Notes under the pieces: model-generated | What the model saw: the letters and a program-made list of their open reading frames with translations, nothing else | Told to the model about the DNA's origin: nothing | Database searches by the model: none | Made by a program: the position numbers and the translations under genes | Part shown: piece by piece, positions 24,627 to 34,344 of the stretch | How the letters are laid out: each line of letters opens with the position of its first letter | Numbering within the stretch: the first letter of the stretch is position 1 | DNA from: Calditrichia bacterium | Lineage (GTDB): Bacteria > Calditrichota > Calditrichia > Calditrichales > J004 | DNA: 64,000 nucleotides | Assembly (NCBI GenBank): GCA_020635035.1 | Contig: JACKAO010000005.1 | Coordinates: 248,001 to 312,000, forward strand | Reading direction: 5' to 3'

Positions 24627-26300
24627 TTAAATCCTGTCTTTAATAATATCTGCAACACGGAAAGCATTGGCATAGATTGTCCATGTGTAGGGAACACTTC
24701 CTCCGGTAGGCATAAAACTGGCATCTGTGATATAAAGATTATCCAATTCGTGTGCTTTACATGAAGCATCTAATACAGAAGTTGCCGGATCGGTACCAAA
24801 ACGGCAGCCTCCTGCCTGTAAATTGGGCGGCGGGTTTCCGCTAATCCCGGAACGGATATCTTTTGCACCCATCGTTTCAAGAACTTTTTCGGCCTTTTCT
24901 GCAAGAAACCGACCTACCTTTAAATCATGTTCATGGGCATTTAAACGGAATCGGGCAACAGGATCACCCCATTTATCCTTTACATCACCATCAAGAGCAA
25001 CAAAACAATCATCAGTCGGAAGCCAATCATTAAAAATTTCGAAACGCAGATAGCGTCCGCCTTTAAAAAATTCTTCGAGTTTTCGTTTAAGAGGTTTCCC
25101 CCAAAGCAACGATCCGTCACTGTCCCACTTTTGAGCATTAGCCCTTACAATGCCGTTTGAATGACGCCACAGAAAATCAATCGTACCTCCCTTTGTTTCG
25201 CCTGAGAAATCTTTATCATTGAAATAATACCAATCCTGCAGTGAGCGGTTTACAAAAACACCCGGAACCGATATCGCCTGAATCTGTTCAGAAGTAAGCT
25301 GATCAAAATAAAAATTCCCCTGCCCGGATCCACCTGCAGAAAATATCAGATTTTTACCAACCTGGCCATGGTTATTGGCCAGTCCATTTGGAAAAGCAGG
25401 ACCTTTCGATGCCAACAAAAGTCTTGATGTTTCAATCGCCTGGCAGGCAACAACATATATCTTAGCATCAACAAATTGTTTTTTCCCGGTTTTATCATAG
25501 TAGCCAACACCCGCGATTTTACCTTTTTCATTTGTCTTAATTTCATAAACTTTTGATTCAGCCCGTATTTCACAATTACCATTATCGATGACACGGTTTA
25601 ATAGGGCTGCACGGGCACTTCCTTTAGCATCACTGGAGCATCCATAGCTGCCACAAAAATTTGAATAATAGCAGGCATTTCTGCCATCAGCAGATTTCGA
25701 CAAAATAGCTCTTGCTGTCGGTAATGAGATATAACCCAACTCCCGGCAGGCATTATCAATCCAACCCGAAACCGGGTTTTCAGCCAATGGCGGATAGGGA
25801 AAATCAGTTGTTGATCTTGGCTCAAGAAACTTGTGGTTAACCACTTTACCGGATACACCAACAATTTGTTCAACCATTGTGTAATATGGTTCAAGTTCAT
25901 CATACGAGACTGGCCAATCAACAACATTTGCTCCTTCAATTTTACCAAATTCTGATAAAAGCCGGAAATCCTTCGGCTTTAAACGATGAAAATAACCGCT
26001 CATAAGATTCGATGAACCACCAACCATGTTGCCGTTCCAGAAATCCCAACCTGAATCAAAAGTAGATTCTGCCGACCATCCTTCATCAGCTTTTTCTTCT
26101 ACAACATGTCGTTCATCTCTAAGATTTGGAGTATAAACACTACGCCGGCAACAGGCTATTTCGTCCTTTGAAAAATCAGCCGTTTTAAACCATTTTCCTT
26201 TTTCCAGGACTACAACTTTGAAACCGGCACTTGCAAGTGTGTATGCTACAGGGCCACCTCCTGCGCCACTACCGATTACACAAACATCAAAATCACTCAT
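24627..26300 (-). CDS. GMC family oxidoreductase
   Basis: A 557-residue FAD protein of the glucose-methanol-choline superfamily, nearest to flavoprotein subunits of membrane-bound gluconate dehydrogenases. The FAD loop GSGAGGGP lies at 10-17, the second signature NMVGGSSNLMSGYFHR near 90-105, and the C-terminal flavin region is NLQAGGCRFGTD then NLYITDASFMPTGG. Where many GMC enzymes have the His and Asn of the active-site pair, this protein seems to have Leu (NLQAGG) and a changed GGSVPYTWT. The first variant also occurs in cholesterol-oxidase-like groups. It follows its small subunit by eight bases. Substrate: probably a sugar acid or alcohol. Confidence 0.85.
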   Translation of the reverse strand: MSDFDVCVIGSGAGGGPVAYTLASAGFKVVVLEKGKWFKTADFSKDEIACCRRSVYTPNLRDERHVVEEKADEGWSAESTFDSGWDFWNGNMVGGSSNLMSGYFHRLKPKDFRLLSEFGKIEGANVVDWPVSYDELEPYYTMVEQIVGVSGKVVNHKFLEPRSTTDFPYPPLAENPVSGWIDNACRELGYISLPTARAILSKSADGRNACYYSNFCGSYGCSSDAKGSARAALLNRVIDNGNCEIRAESKVYEIKTNEKGKIAGVGYYDKTGKKQFVDAKIYVVACQAIETSRLLLASKGPAFPNGLANNHGQVGKNLIFSAGGSGQGNFYFDQLTSEQIQAISVPGVFVNRSLQDWYYFNDKDFSGETKGGTIDFLWRHSNGIVRANAQKWDSDGSLLWGKPLKRKLEEFFKGGRYLRFEIFNDWLPTDDCFVALDGDVKDKWGDPVARFRLNAHEHDLKVGRFLAEKAEKVLETMGAKDIRSGISGNPPPNLQAGGCRFGTDPATSVLDASCKAHELDNLYITDASFMPTGGSVPYTWTIYANAFRVADIIKDRI

Positions 26301-26308
26301 ACAGGTTT

Positions 26309-26944
26309 TTACGTTTCAAGATTAAAATTACCATACATTTTATTTATTACAGGACGCGGCAGCCCGGGATTGTAATCCAGCCATTTCCACCCGACACCAT
26401 CCGGATTTGCCCCATATAATGGATCAGAAAGGAGCGCTTCAAAAATATACATTAACATGACTGACAACCATGATTCTCCCCAGCTATGGGTTTCTGCATG
26501 TCTTAAAAGTTTTTCGCGCTCATCAGATTCTAATTCAAGAAAAGGTTTATCCCACCTGTCAACCGCTTCTTCATCTATCCAGGTCAACCCATTTTTTAAA
26601 AACTCTGTTTCTTCCGGATCAAGTTCCTGGTCAGATATAACCCATTGTACATAACCCGCAGCATTCAGATCTTTTGCACCCGGTGCACCCGGTTCCGAAG
26701 GAAATAAAATGTCCTGAACGGCAAGAAGAATCAACCACTCTTTTTCACTTAATATTTGCGGGTTTCTATTACCGCCAATTTTTGGTTTTTTATCTGTTCT
26801 ACAACCTGTAACAGGCAAAGCAGCAGATACCGTGATAAGCGCCATTTTAAAAAGAAAAGAACGCCGATCCATATCACTTCTGTGCATTTTCTTTATTACC
26901 AAGGGTTCTTTAAAATCCCTGTTTTTATTTTTAATCAAACGCAT
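26309..26944 (-). CDS. gluconate 2-dehydrogenase subunit 3 family protein
   Basis: A 211-residue small subunit of a GMC-type dehydrogenase. The signal contains a twin-arginine motif, RRSFLF, followed by a hydrophobic stretch and LPVTGC, a lipobox. It is thus a likely Tat-exported lipoprotein that carries the flavoprotein, which has no signal of its own, across the membrane. The long frame starts at 26944, but the signal lies 25 residues in; Met at residue 20 or 25 (MDRRSF) may be the true start. The domain includes LLAVQDILFPSEPGAPGAKDLNA and WGESWLSVMLMYIFEALLSDPLYG. No cytochrome subunit is adjacent. Confidence 0.83.
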   Translation of the reverse strand: MRLIKNKNRDFKEPLVIKKMHRSDMDRRSFLFKMALITVSAALPVTGCRTDKKPKIGGNRNPQILSEKEWLILLAVQDILFPSEPGAPGAKDLNAAGYVQWVISDQELDPEETEFLKNGLTWIDEEAVDRWDKPFLELESDEREKLLRHAETHSWGESWLSVMLMYIFEALLSDPLYGANPDGVGWKWLDYNPGLPRPVINKMYGNFNLET

Positions 26945-27059
26945 ATTATCTCTCTGAGATCAAGAATTATAAAACAATATAGAAAAAAGGAAGGTGAAGA
27001 AGAATCAAATTTTTATAACAAAAATATATTCAGGACGCCAAGTTGTTAATAAAAAAATA

Positions 27060-30000
27060 CTAATTGAGCCAATTTTTTAATACAGCACCCAGATGGTCCG
27101 GTTTAATTGGTTTACTTATATAGTCATCCATACCTGCTTCGATACACTTTTCCCGGTCACCTTTCATGGCATTTGCAGTCATTGCAATGATAGGAATTCT
27201 ATAATCGGAATTTTCTCCTGACCTGATCGAACGGGTAGCATCAAGTCCATCCATTTCCGGCATTTGCACATCCATTAAAACGATATCATAGCTTTGTGAT
27301 TGAACTGCTTTCACAGCTTCTTTTCCATTATGAACACAATCAGCATTATAGCCTAATCTTTGTAATAATTTTATCGCAACTTTTTGATTTACCATATTGT
27401 CTTCTGCAATCAGTATTCTTTTTTCAGAATAGATTTCTTCTTTTGCAACAGAAACCACCTGTCTGACTAGGTTGTTTTCTGTGTTCTCTGAATGATAAAA
27501 CACATTCATCAGGCAATCATATAATTGCGATTGCTTAATAGGTTTTTTAATAAAAGCTTTGTATCCGTTAAAAACTTTCTCATTGGGCAGTTTTCTTAAA
27601 TTTGTATCGGTCAGCATGATCAATGCCGTATTATGAAGATGTGCATCCTGGCTGATCAAATCGTAGAGTGCTTTATCATCTTCCTGAGACGTTGCAGACT
27701 GAACCATTATTATATCCGGCACATTTTGTTTTTTTCCGGAAATCATTTTAATTGCACTTTTAATATCACCGGATTCGGTAATTTGGCAATTCCATGACTC
27801 CAGCTGAAAGGCTATAGCTTTTCTCTCATCTTCAATATTGTCAATTATCATCAAATGCTTGTTACTAAGCTCCAATGGATTGAAAGATTTTTCATCATGG
27901 ATATTTTTATTTTTAATTAATGGAAGGGTAAACCAGAAATTTGAGCCTTTTCCAAGGGTGGTTTCGACACCTATTTCACCACCCATCAGTTCTACAAGTT
28001 TTTTACTTATTGTTAAACCAAGACCTGTCCCGCCATACTTACGGGTAGTTGAAGCATCGACCTGAGTAAACGAATCGAATAATCGACTCAGAGACTCTTC
28101 AGGAATCCCAATACCAGTGTCCCGGATATTAAATTTTACAAAAAGAATATTATCGGATTCTGTTATCAATTCCCCAAAAACCGAAATCTGACCTTTTTGT
28201 GTAAATTTTATTGCATTACCAATCAGGTTAATAAGTACCTGGCGGATTCTATTCGGATCACCTTTCACTTCAGCATGAACCTGCGGATGAACAAAACATG
28301 AAAAAAGAAGGTTTTTGTCTTTGGCTTTGTAGATAAACATATCTGAAATTTCTTCTATCATCTTGTTGAGATTAAAATCAAACTGTTCGATTTCCATCTT
28401 GCCGGCTTCAATTTTCGAAAAATCAAGAATATCATTAATTACAGTTAACAAAGCATTTGCGGAAGATTTTATAGTCTCAGCATATTCAAGTTGTTCGCCA
28501 TTCAAACTCGTTTCCATTAACAGGCTGGACATGCCAATTACCCCATTCATTGGCGTTCTGATTTCATGACTCATTGAAGCAAGAAATTCACTTTTAATTC
28601 TGGATGCTGTTTCTGCCTGCTCTTTCGCTACTTTAAGTTCTTCTTCGGCTTTTTTACTGATGATCATCATGGAGATCTTATCTGCAATAAAATTCATCAG
28701 ATCTATATGTTCTTCATTATATGCATCCGGGTTTTCATAATCCTGAATTACCAGAACTCCAATAACCGAATTGTCACTTTTTAAAGGTACTCCAAGAAAA
28801 GATGCCGATGGCCTTCCGATGATTTCAACTTCACCTGCTTCCATCAGTTTTTCATTAAGCTTTTCTTCGATTATAACAGATTCAGCTACACGGCGGACAT
28901 AATCTGTACAGCTTTTTTTCATATCCAGGGGTCTTTGCCCAAAATATTCTTCACCGTTTTCGTAAATCACCGGGAATGAATATCGCTCGGATTCTTCATT
29001 ATATAATGCAATGAAAAAATTTCGGGTGTCAATCAAAGGACTTATCTGAATTCTGACATTATTTATTAAATCCTTCAGATTGCTGGAAACACCCGCTGTT
29101 TGGGATAATTTAAAAAGTACATTTTGCAGATATTCCATTTTCTTTCTTTTAGAGATATCTCTAACAGCCGCCTGGATTACATTTCTTCCATTAATGTTTA
29201 CTTTATTTAAAAGCACTTCCGCATTAAATAATTCACCATTTATGCGTTTGAGAACCCATTCAAATCTGTTTGTACCTTCTTTGTATGCTTTTCCCAAATG
29301 TTTCATAATGGTGCTTTCAGAAGGTGAGCCGTCCGGTTGTGTTTCAGGAGACCAGTCTGATGTTTGGTATTGTTTTATCTTTTCAAAAGAATCAATTCTA
29401 AACATTTCAAGTGTTGCAGGATTACAGTCAAAAAATCCATTTTCATCTAAAAGGAGGACGGAATCACTTGATGATTCATAAAGCGCTTTGAATTTTTTTT
29501 CGCTTTCAGTTAACTCTGCTGTTCTTTGAAAAACTTTTTCTTCCAGTAAAGTATTAAGTGTTTTTATTTCTTCAGCATTGCGTGTTGCTTCACTGGTTCT
29601 GTTCTGCAGTTTTGTAATAAGTTTTAAAATAGCCTTGCTTAACTTTCCTATCTCATCATCACTATTGAGGGAGATATAGGTTCCGGTCTTATCATTTAGA
29701 ATAAGCTCCGCATTTTGTGTCAGCTTCCTGATTGGATCTGTTAATTTTGTTACTACAATAAAACCTATTATTCCTGTGAATAAAACAACAAGTAAAGTCA
29801 GAAAAGCAGTTTGAATACGAAGATCATTTGTGCTTGCAAGTACATCCGATTTATAGGCAGAAAGGACAATCCCAAGAAAATTAGATGCATTATTTTTTTT
29901 AAGAATAATGTTTCTGCCAATATGGTATTCTTCATCTTCATCAACAATAAGATCACGTCTGTTTTGAACAAGGGCAGACCAGGCTTTAAAATGATACTCC

Positions 30001-30785
30001 TTAAGATTAAATTTACCTACCCATGCATAATCCCAATTTATATCATCCTGCGCCTGGTAAATTATTTCACCATTTTTATTTACCACCATTGTGCTGTAAA
30101 CCGTATTGCTTTCTATTACTTTCAGAATAACCCTGGCATCCAGTTTAATACAAAGAACGGCTTTAACTTCGTTGTTTGCTGAAAAAACAGGTACTAAGTA
30201 GTTTTGGAACGGGACTTTTTTATTTTCTGCCTGTCGATGTTCAAAATAGATCGAAGAAATTATTGATTCGTTTTTATCGAAATTTTCAGGTGTGATTAAA
30301 ATATCATCAATTACTTTATTAGTAACAGAATCTGCCGGAAAAGAGTGTCTGATATTATCATTCTTATTATTGTTTTCTACACCGACAAGTGTTTTCCTGG
30401 TATCTACTGAAACAATTGAAATCTGCTTATAATCTTTTGAATTAATCATTAAAGCAAAAATTTCTTCAATATGCTCAAACCACTCATCATGTTTTTCGGG
30501 AGAAGTAAGTTCATGGATTTGTTCACCATGATTGACCAGGCTGGTGATATCGGGAGCCTGACTCAGGAAGAAAGCGTCTTTCTCGATCTGATGGATTCTT
30601 GACTGTAGTCGTTCCACTTGTCTGTCCGCAGCTTCAATCATTGAAGCTTTTACTGAATCTGACAATAAGGTATCTGCTTTCTCAAAAGAAAGCCACCCTG
30701 ATAGCCATACAGAAATAATCGTCGTTCCTGTGGACGCCAGAACAATTTTCCAAACGAGTGATAGACTGCGAAGTTTATTTATCAA
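27060..30785 (-). CDS. hybrid sensor histidine kinase (extracytoplasmic sensor-HAMP-PAS-GAF-HisKA-HATPase-REC-REC)
   Basis: A 1241-residue membrane sensor kinase. A helix at about 13-30, a Cache-like periplasmic region to about 325 and a second helix lead to HAMP, then PAS (about 423-545), GAF (about 560-710), HisKA with His740 (SMSHEIRTP), HATPase (about 840-965) and two receivers. The last receiver is canonical with Asp1172 (LMDVQMP). The first (about 985-1105) has PDIIMVQS, Gln where the phospho-Asp should be, so it is probably a pseudo-receiver. The start is TTG at 30785, supported by GAAGG. No output gene is adjacent, so the signal must leave through a phosphotransfer protein elsewhere. 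Confidence 0.9.
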   Translation of the reverse strand: MINKLRSLSLVWKIVLASTGTTIISVWLSGWLSFEKADTLLSDSVKASMIEAADRQVERLQSRIHQIEKDAFFLSQAPDITSLVNHGEQIHELTSPEKHDEWFEHIEEIFALMINSKDYKQISIVSVDTRKTLVGVENNNKNDNIRHSFPADSVTNKVIDDILITPENFDKNESIISSIYFEHRQAENKKVPFQNYLVPVFSANNEVKAVLCIKLDARVILKVIESNTVYSTMVVNKNGEIIYQAQDDINWDYAWVGKFNLKEYHFKAWSALVQNRRDLIVDEDEEYHIGRNIILKKNNASNFLGIVLSAYKSDVLASTNDLRIQTAFLTLLVVLFTGIIGFIVVTKLTDPIRKLTQNAELILNDKTGTYISLNSDDEIGKLSKAILKLITKLQNRTSEATRNAEEIKTLNTLLEEKVFQRTAELTESEKKFKALYESSSDSVLLLDENGFFDCNPATLEMFRIDSFEKIKQYQTSDWSPETQPDGSPSESTIMKHLGKAYKEGTNRFEWVLKRINGELFNAEVLLNKVNINGRNVIQAAVRDISKRKKMEYLQNVLFKLSQTAGVSSNLKDLINNVRIQISPLIDTRNFFIALYNEESERYSFPVIYENGEEYFGQRPLDMKKSCTDYVRRVAESVIIEEKLNEKLMEAGEVEIIGRPSASFLGVPLKSDNSVIGVLVIQDYENPDAYNEEHIDLMNFIADKISMMIISKKAEEELKVAKEQAETASRIKSEFLASMSHEIRTPMNGVIGMSSLLMETSLNGEQLEYAETIKSSANALLTVINDILDFSKIEAGKMEIEQFDFNLNKMIEEISDMFIYKAKDKNLLFSCFVHPQVHAEVKGDPNRIRQVLINLIGNAIKFTQKGQISVFGELITESDNILFVKFNIRDTGIGIPEESLSRLFDSFTQVDASTTRKYGGTGLGLTISKKLVELMGGEIGVETTLGKGSNFWFTLPLIKNKNIHDEKSFNPLELSNKHLMIIDNIEDERKAIAFQLESWNCQITESGDIKSAIKMISGKKQNVPDIIMVQSATSQEDDKALYDLISQDAHLHNTALIMLTDTNLRKLPNEKVFNGYKAFIKKPIKQSQLYDCLMNVFYHSENTENNLVRQVVSVAKEEIYSEKRILIAEDNMVNQKVAIKLLQRLGYNADCVHNGKEAVKAVQSQSYDIVLMDVQMPEMDGLDATRSIRSGENSDYRIPIIAMTANAMKGDREKCIEAGMDDYISKPIKPDHLGAVLKNWLN

Positions 30786-30925
30786 ATCTGCCTTCAGGTT
30801 TTTATTCGCTATTAAATGTATCGGATAAATGAAGATATTTTTAAAGGATAGTATCTATGTGGTCAGCTTTTTGTCTTTATAATTCAGCTAATCAAAGGAA
30901 ATAACAAAACGGGAACGGGATTTTG

Positions 30926-30962
30926 TAAAAAAAAGCCCCAATGCAGATTATACACCGGGGCT
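30926..30962 (-). terminator. terminator of the efflux operon
   Basis: On the minus strand AGCCCC pairs with GGGGCT around a 17-base loop and is followed by about eight T. It lies 22 bases past the RND gene. Confidence 0.8.
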
Positions 30963-30984
30963 AAATATTTGTAATTTTACTGAC

Positions 30985-33900
30985 TTATTTCTTTACATAA
31001 ACAATTTTATACATTACAGGAACAACTATTAGGGTAAGAAAAGTTGCAAAAGTTAAACCAAAAATGATCGTCCAGGCCAGGGGATTCCAGAATGCCACAC
31101 TATCACCACCGAAATATATTTGCGGATCTAGATCTGTAAATAAAGTCAGAAAATTAATATTGATCCCTATTGCAAGTGGCAGTAAACCCAGAATTGTGGA
31201 CAAAGCCGTCAGCATGACCGGTGTTAAACGCGTTGCTCCAGCCTGGATAATAGCTTCTACTTTATCATCATAGTTTTTGATAATTTCATCGATGTAGTCA
31301 ATCAGGATAATAGCATTTTTTACAACAATACCCGCAACGGCAATGGTCCCCATTCCGGTCATCATGATGGAAATATCAATGTTAAAAAATACAAAACCCA
31401 ACAAAACCCCGATAATACTGAAAATAATCTGGGTAGTTATTATAAGCGGTTTACCAATGGAATCAAATTGAGCAACCAGGATAATCAGAATCAGTGCGAC
31501 CGCGATAAATAGCGCTTTAACCATAAAGTCACCAATTTCTTTCTGTGATTCCTGTTCACCGGAGAAGCGGATCGTGTAGCCTTCTGGAAGATTAAACTCG
31601 GGTAACTCTTTTTTGATGTTTGCGATTATTTCATTGGCATTATATCCGGTAAGAATGTTGGAAGCAAGGGTGATAACTCGCTCATTATCGAGCCTTTTTA
31701 TTGCCCCATATGATGATGTATAATCCACATTAGCAAGAGCTGAGATAGGAACATTTGATGCCGGTCCGCCATTTCTTCCCGGAATAGATATTTCCTGGCT
31801 CAGCAGTACATCCACATCATCCCGATACTTTTCATCGAGACGCAATTGAATGGGATACTCATCTTCACCATCCCGGAATTTTGAAATTTCCTTACCATAA
31901 ACAGCGGTTCGCAACATTGAGCCAACCTGTCCTGTTGTCGTCCCGAGTTTTGACGCTTTATCCCGATCAACTGTTAATACGATTTCCGGTTTAAAAACAT
32001 CCATACTGGATTTCAATTCTTCAATACCAGGTATGCCCAAGCTTTCGATGTACGTTTTTAAATCTTCGGAGATTGAGATCAGTTTATCGATACTTTCACC
32101 GGCAATTTCAATATTGATTGGCTTTCCTGCCGGCGGTCCCATAGCATCACGATCCACTTCGATTTTTGCCCCCGGAATACCCTGAAGTTTTTCGCGAACC
32201 TTATCCAGGTAATCCAAAGTTGAAAGACCACTTTTGCGGAATTTATACTCAACAAATGAGATGGTTACTTTAGCCAGTTTTTCCTGTGTTGTGCGATCAA
32301 ATAATCCGCTTCCGGCATTCACTGCCACATTGGCCACAACCGATTCCACATCCGGATTGTTTTCACCAAGAACTTCAAAAATTCTGCCTTCTACTTTTTC
32401 CGTAACCTTGTTTGTTTCTTCAATATCCGTTCCTTCCGGCATTGTTATATAAACATAAATATAATTCGGGTCACCACTCGGCATAAACACCACCTTGGGT
32501 GTGGCAATTCCGGTGAGAATAAAAGAAGCAAATAATAACACAACCATTCCGGTTACTACAGCATAAGGTCTTTTTCCCTTCATGAAGAAGGCCAGCGATC
32601 TGCGGTAAACATTCATAAACAATGGCAGTATTTTAGCCTGAAAAACGTCAATCATCCTTACAACGAATGTTTTTAAAGACACATAGACAATGATGCCAAA
32701 TAAAATCAGATTGGCAAGGAACATCCAGCCAATCGCATAGAAAACGGCTGAAATCACAAGCAGAGCAATCAGAATCTTCCAGAATTTTGGATTTAGCTTT
32801 CCATGGCCTTCATTCTCTCCCATCGATTTTTCATTCATAAAAGAAACAGCAAAAACAGGATTCATAAAATATGCAACAAGCATGGAAGCAGATAAAGTAA
32901 TAATCAATGTGATTGGTAAATAGGAGATAAATTCACCCATAATACCCGGCATAAACATCAGCGGTACAAAAGGTGCCAGGGTAGTTAATGTTCCGGTAAA
33001 CACAGGGATTGCCACTTCACCTACCGCTTCTTTTGTGGCCTCTACTATACCTTTTCCTTTTGATGTGGTAAAATGACGATAGATATTTTCTACAACAACA
33101 ATGGAATTGTCGACCACGATACCCAGCACCAGGATAAAAGCAAACAGCACAATCATATTCATTGTAAAATGGATAGCCGGGATAACGCTGAATGCAATCA
33201 GCATAGATAAAGGAATGGCCACCCCCACAAACACAGCGTCCAGTTCCCCCATAAAAAACATCAGAACCAGAACAACAACAAGGAAGCCCAGAATAATGGT
33301 ATTGAAAAGATCACTTACAGAATTTCGGGTTTGAGTGCTGCTGTCACCCGTTGCTGTAATTACAAGATTACTCGCTGATTTTTCTTTAAAGTCATTTAAC
33401 AGCACTTTTATTTTATCAACCGCATCTATCAGGTTTTTGCCGCTTTTCTTAATAACACCAAGAGAAATTACATTTTCGCCATTAAAACGCGCATAGCTCT
33501 CCCGTTGTTTAAAGCCATCCACTACTTCAGCGATGTCCTTCAAATAGATTCCATCTTTAAGAAGAATGTTGCCAACCTGGGCAACCCTGGTAAATTCACC
33601 TACAACACGAAAATTCCTTTTCATGCCTTTGGTTCTGACCAGCCCACCGGATATTGTAAGATTTTCAGCTTTAACCATATTTTCAATGGTGTTAAAAGTG
33701 ATACCTGCCGCCTGCATTTTGTAGATATCAACATTGATCTGTACTTCCCTTTCAAGTGCGCCGACGATATCCACACGTGAAATTTCTTCCATCGATTCTA
33801 TTTCATCCTGCAGGTCATCTGCATATTCTTTCAGTTTGATCAACCCCATATCTCCTGAAAGATTCACAAAAAGAATCGGAATCTCTGAAACATCAATCTG

Positions 33901-34299
33901 GGTTAGTTCCGGTTCCTGGAACAAGTCATTTGGCAGATCGGCCCGCGAATCATCAACAGCTTTCTTAACATCCAGATAAGCCTGCATCTCATCAGCTGTA
34001 ACTTCAAACTCAATAATTACAAGCGACACATCCTGCATGGACTGACTATTGATATGTTTAATGCCTTTTATGCCTTTCAGCTGCTTTTCAATTGGCCGGG
34101 TAATCAGGTTTTCAACATCCGAAGGAGATGTCCCCGGATGGATAGTTGTAATCATAAAATAAGGGAAAACCACTTCCGGAAATTTTTCTTTCGGTGTGCT
34201 TATGTACTGCATAATACCAAAAATAACCAGCAATACGGTGAACACATAAATAGTAGTTCTGTTGTCAATTGCTTTATTCGATAGATTAAATTGTCTCAT
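30985..34299 (-). CDS. RND efflux transporter, inner-membrane permease
   Basis: A 1104-residue resistance-nodulation-division pump, the proton-driven part of a tripartite exporter. The fourth helix carries GIVVDNSIVVVENI: the first of the two usual Asp is kept and the second is Asn. Two periplasmic porter domains lie at about 40-330 and 590-870. An unusual point is a hydrophobic stretch of about 38 residues (about 507-545) between the sixth and seventh standard helices, enough for two extra membrane segments. It is last in the TetR-TolC-adaptor-RND operon, 45 bases after the adaptor gene. Multidrug (HAE1) or lipid export is more likely than metal export. Confidence 0.93.
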   Translation of the reverse strand: MRQFNLSNKAIDNRTTIYVFTVLLVIFGIMQYISTPKEKFPEVVFPYFMITTIHPGTSPSDVENLITRPIEKQLKGIKGIKHINSQSMQDVSLVIIEFEVTADEMQAYLDVKKAVDDSRADLPNDLFQEPELTQIDVSEIPILFVNLSGDMGLIKLKEYADDLQDEIESMEEISRVDIVGALEREVQINVDIYKMQAAGITFNTIENMVKAENLTISGGLVRTKGMKRNFRVVGEFTRVAQVGNILLKDGIYLKDIAEVVDGFKQRESYARFNGENVISLGVIKKSGKNLIDAVDKIKVLLNDFKEKSASNLVITATGDSSTQTRNSVSDLFNTIILGFLVVVLVLMFFMGELDAVFVGVAIPLSMLIAFSVIPAIHFTMNMIVLFAFILVLGIVVDNSIVVVENIYRHFTTSKGKGIVEATKEAVGEVAIPVFTGTLTTLAPFVPLMFMPGIMGEFISYLPITLIITLSASMLVAYFMNPVFAVSFMNEKSMGENEGHGKLNPKFWKILIALLVISAVFYAIGWMFLANLILFGIIVYVSLKTFVVRMIDVFQAKILPLFMNVYRRSLAFFMKGKRPYAVVTGMVVLLFASFILTGIATPKVVFMPSGDPNYIYVYITMPEGTDIEETNKVTEKVEGRIFEVLGENNPDVESVVANVAVNAGSGLFDRTTQEKLAKVTISFVEYKFRKSGLSTLDYLDKVREKLQGIPGAKIEVDRDAMGPPAGKPINIEIAGESIDKLISISEDLKTYIESLGIPGIEELKSSMDVFKPEIVLTVDRDKASKLGTTTGQVGSMLRTAVYGKEISKFRDGEDEYPIQLRLDEKYRDDVDVLLSQEISIPGRNGGPASNVPISALANVDYTSSYGAIKRLDNERVITLASNILTGYNANEIIANIKKELPEFNLPEGYTIRFSGEQESQKEIGDFMVKALFIAVALILIILVAQFDSIGKPLIITTQIIFSIIGVLLGFVFFNIDISIMMTGMGTIAVAGIVVKNAIILIDYIDEIIKNYDDKVEAIIQAGATRLTPVMLTALSTILGLLPLAIGININFLTLFTDLDPQIYFGGDSVAFWNPLAWTIIFGLTFATFLTLIVVPVMYKIVYVKK

Positions 34300-34344
34300 T
34301 CTGTTTGCCTTTTAAGCCATTTTTATAAATAATTTGTTGGTTCG

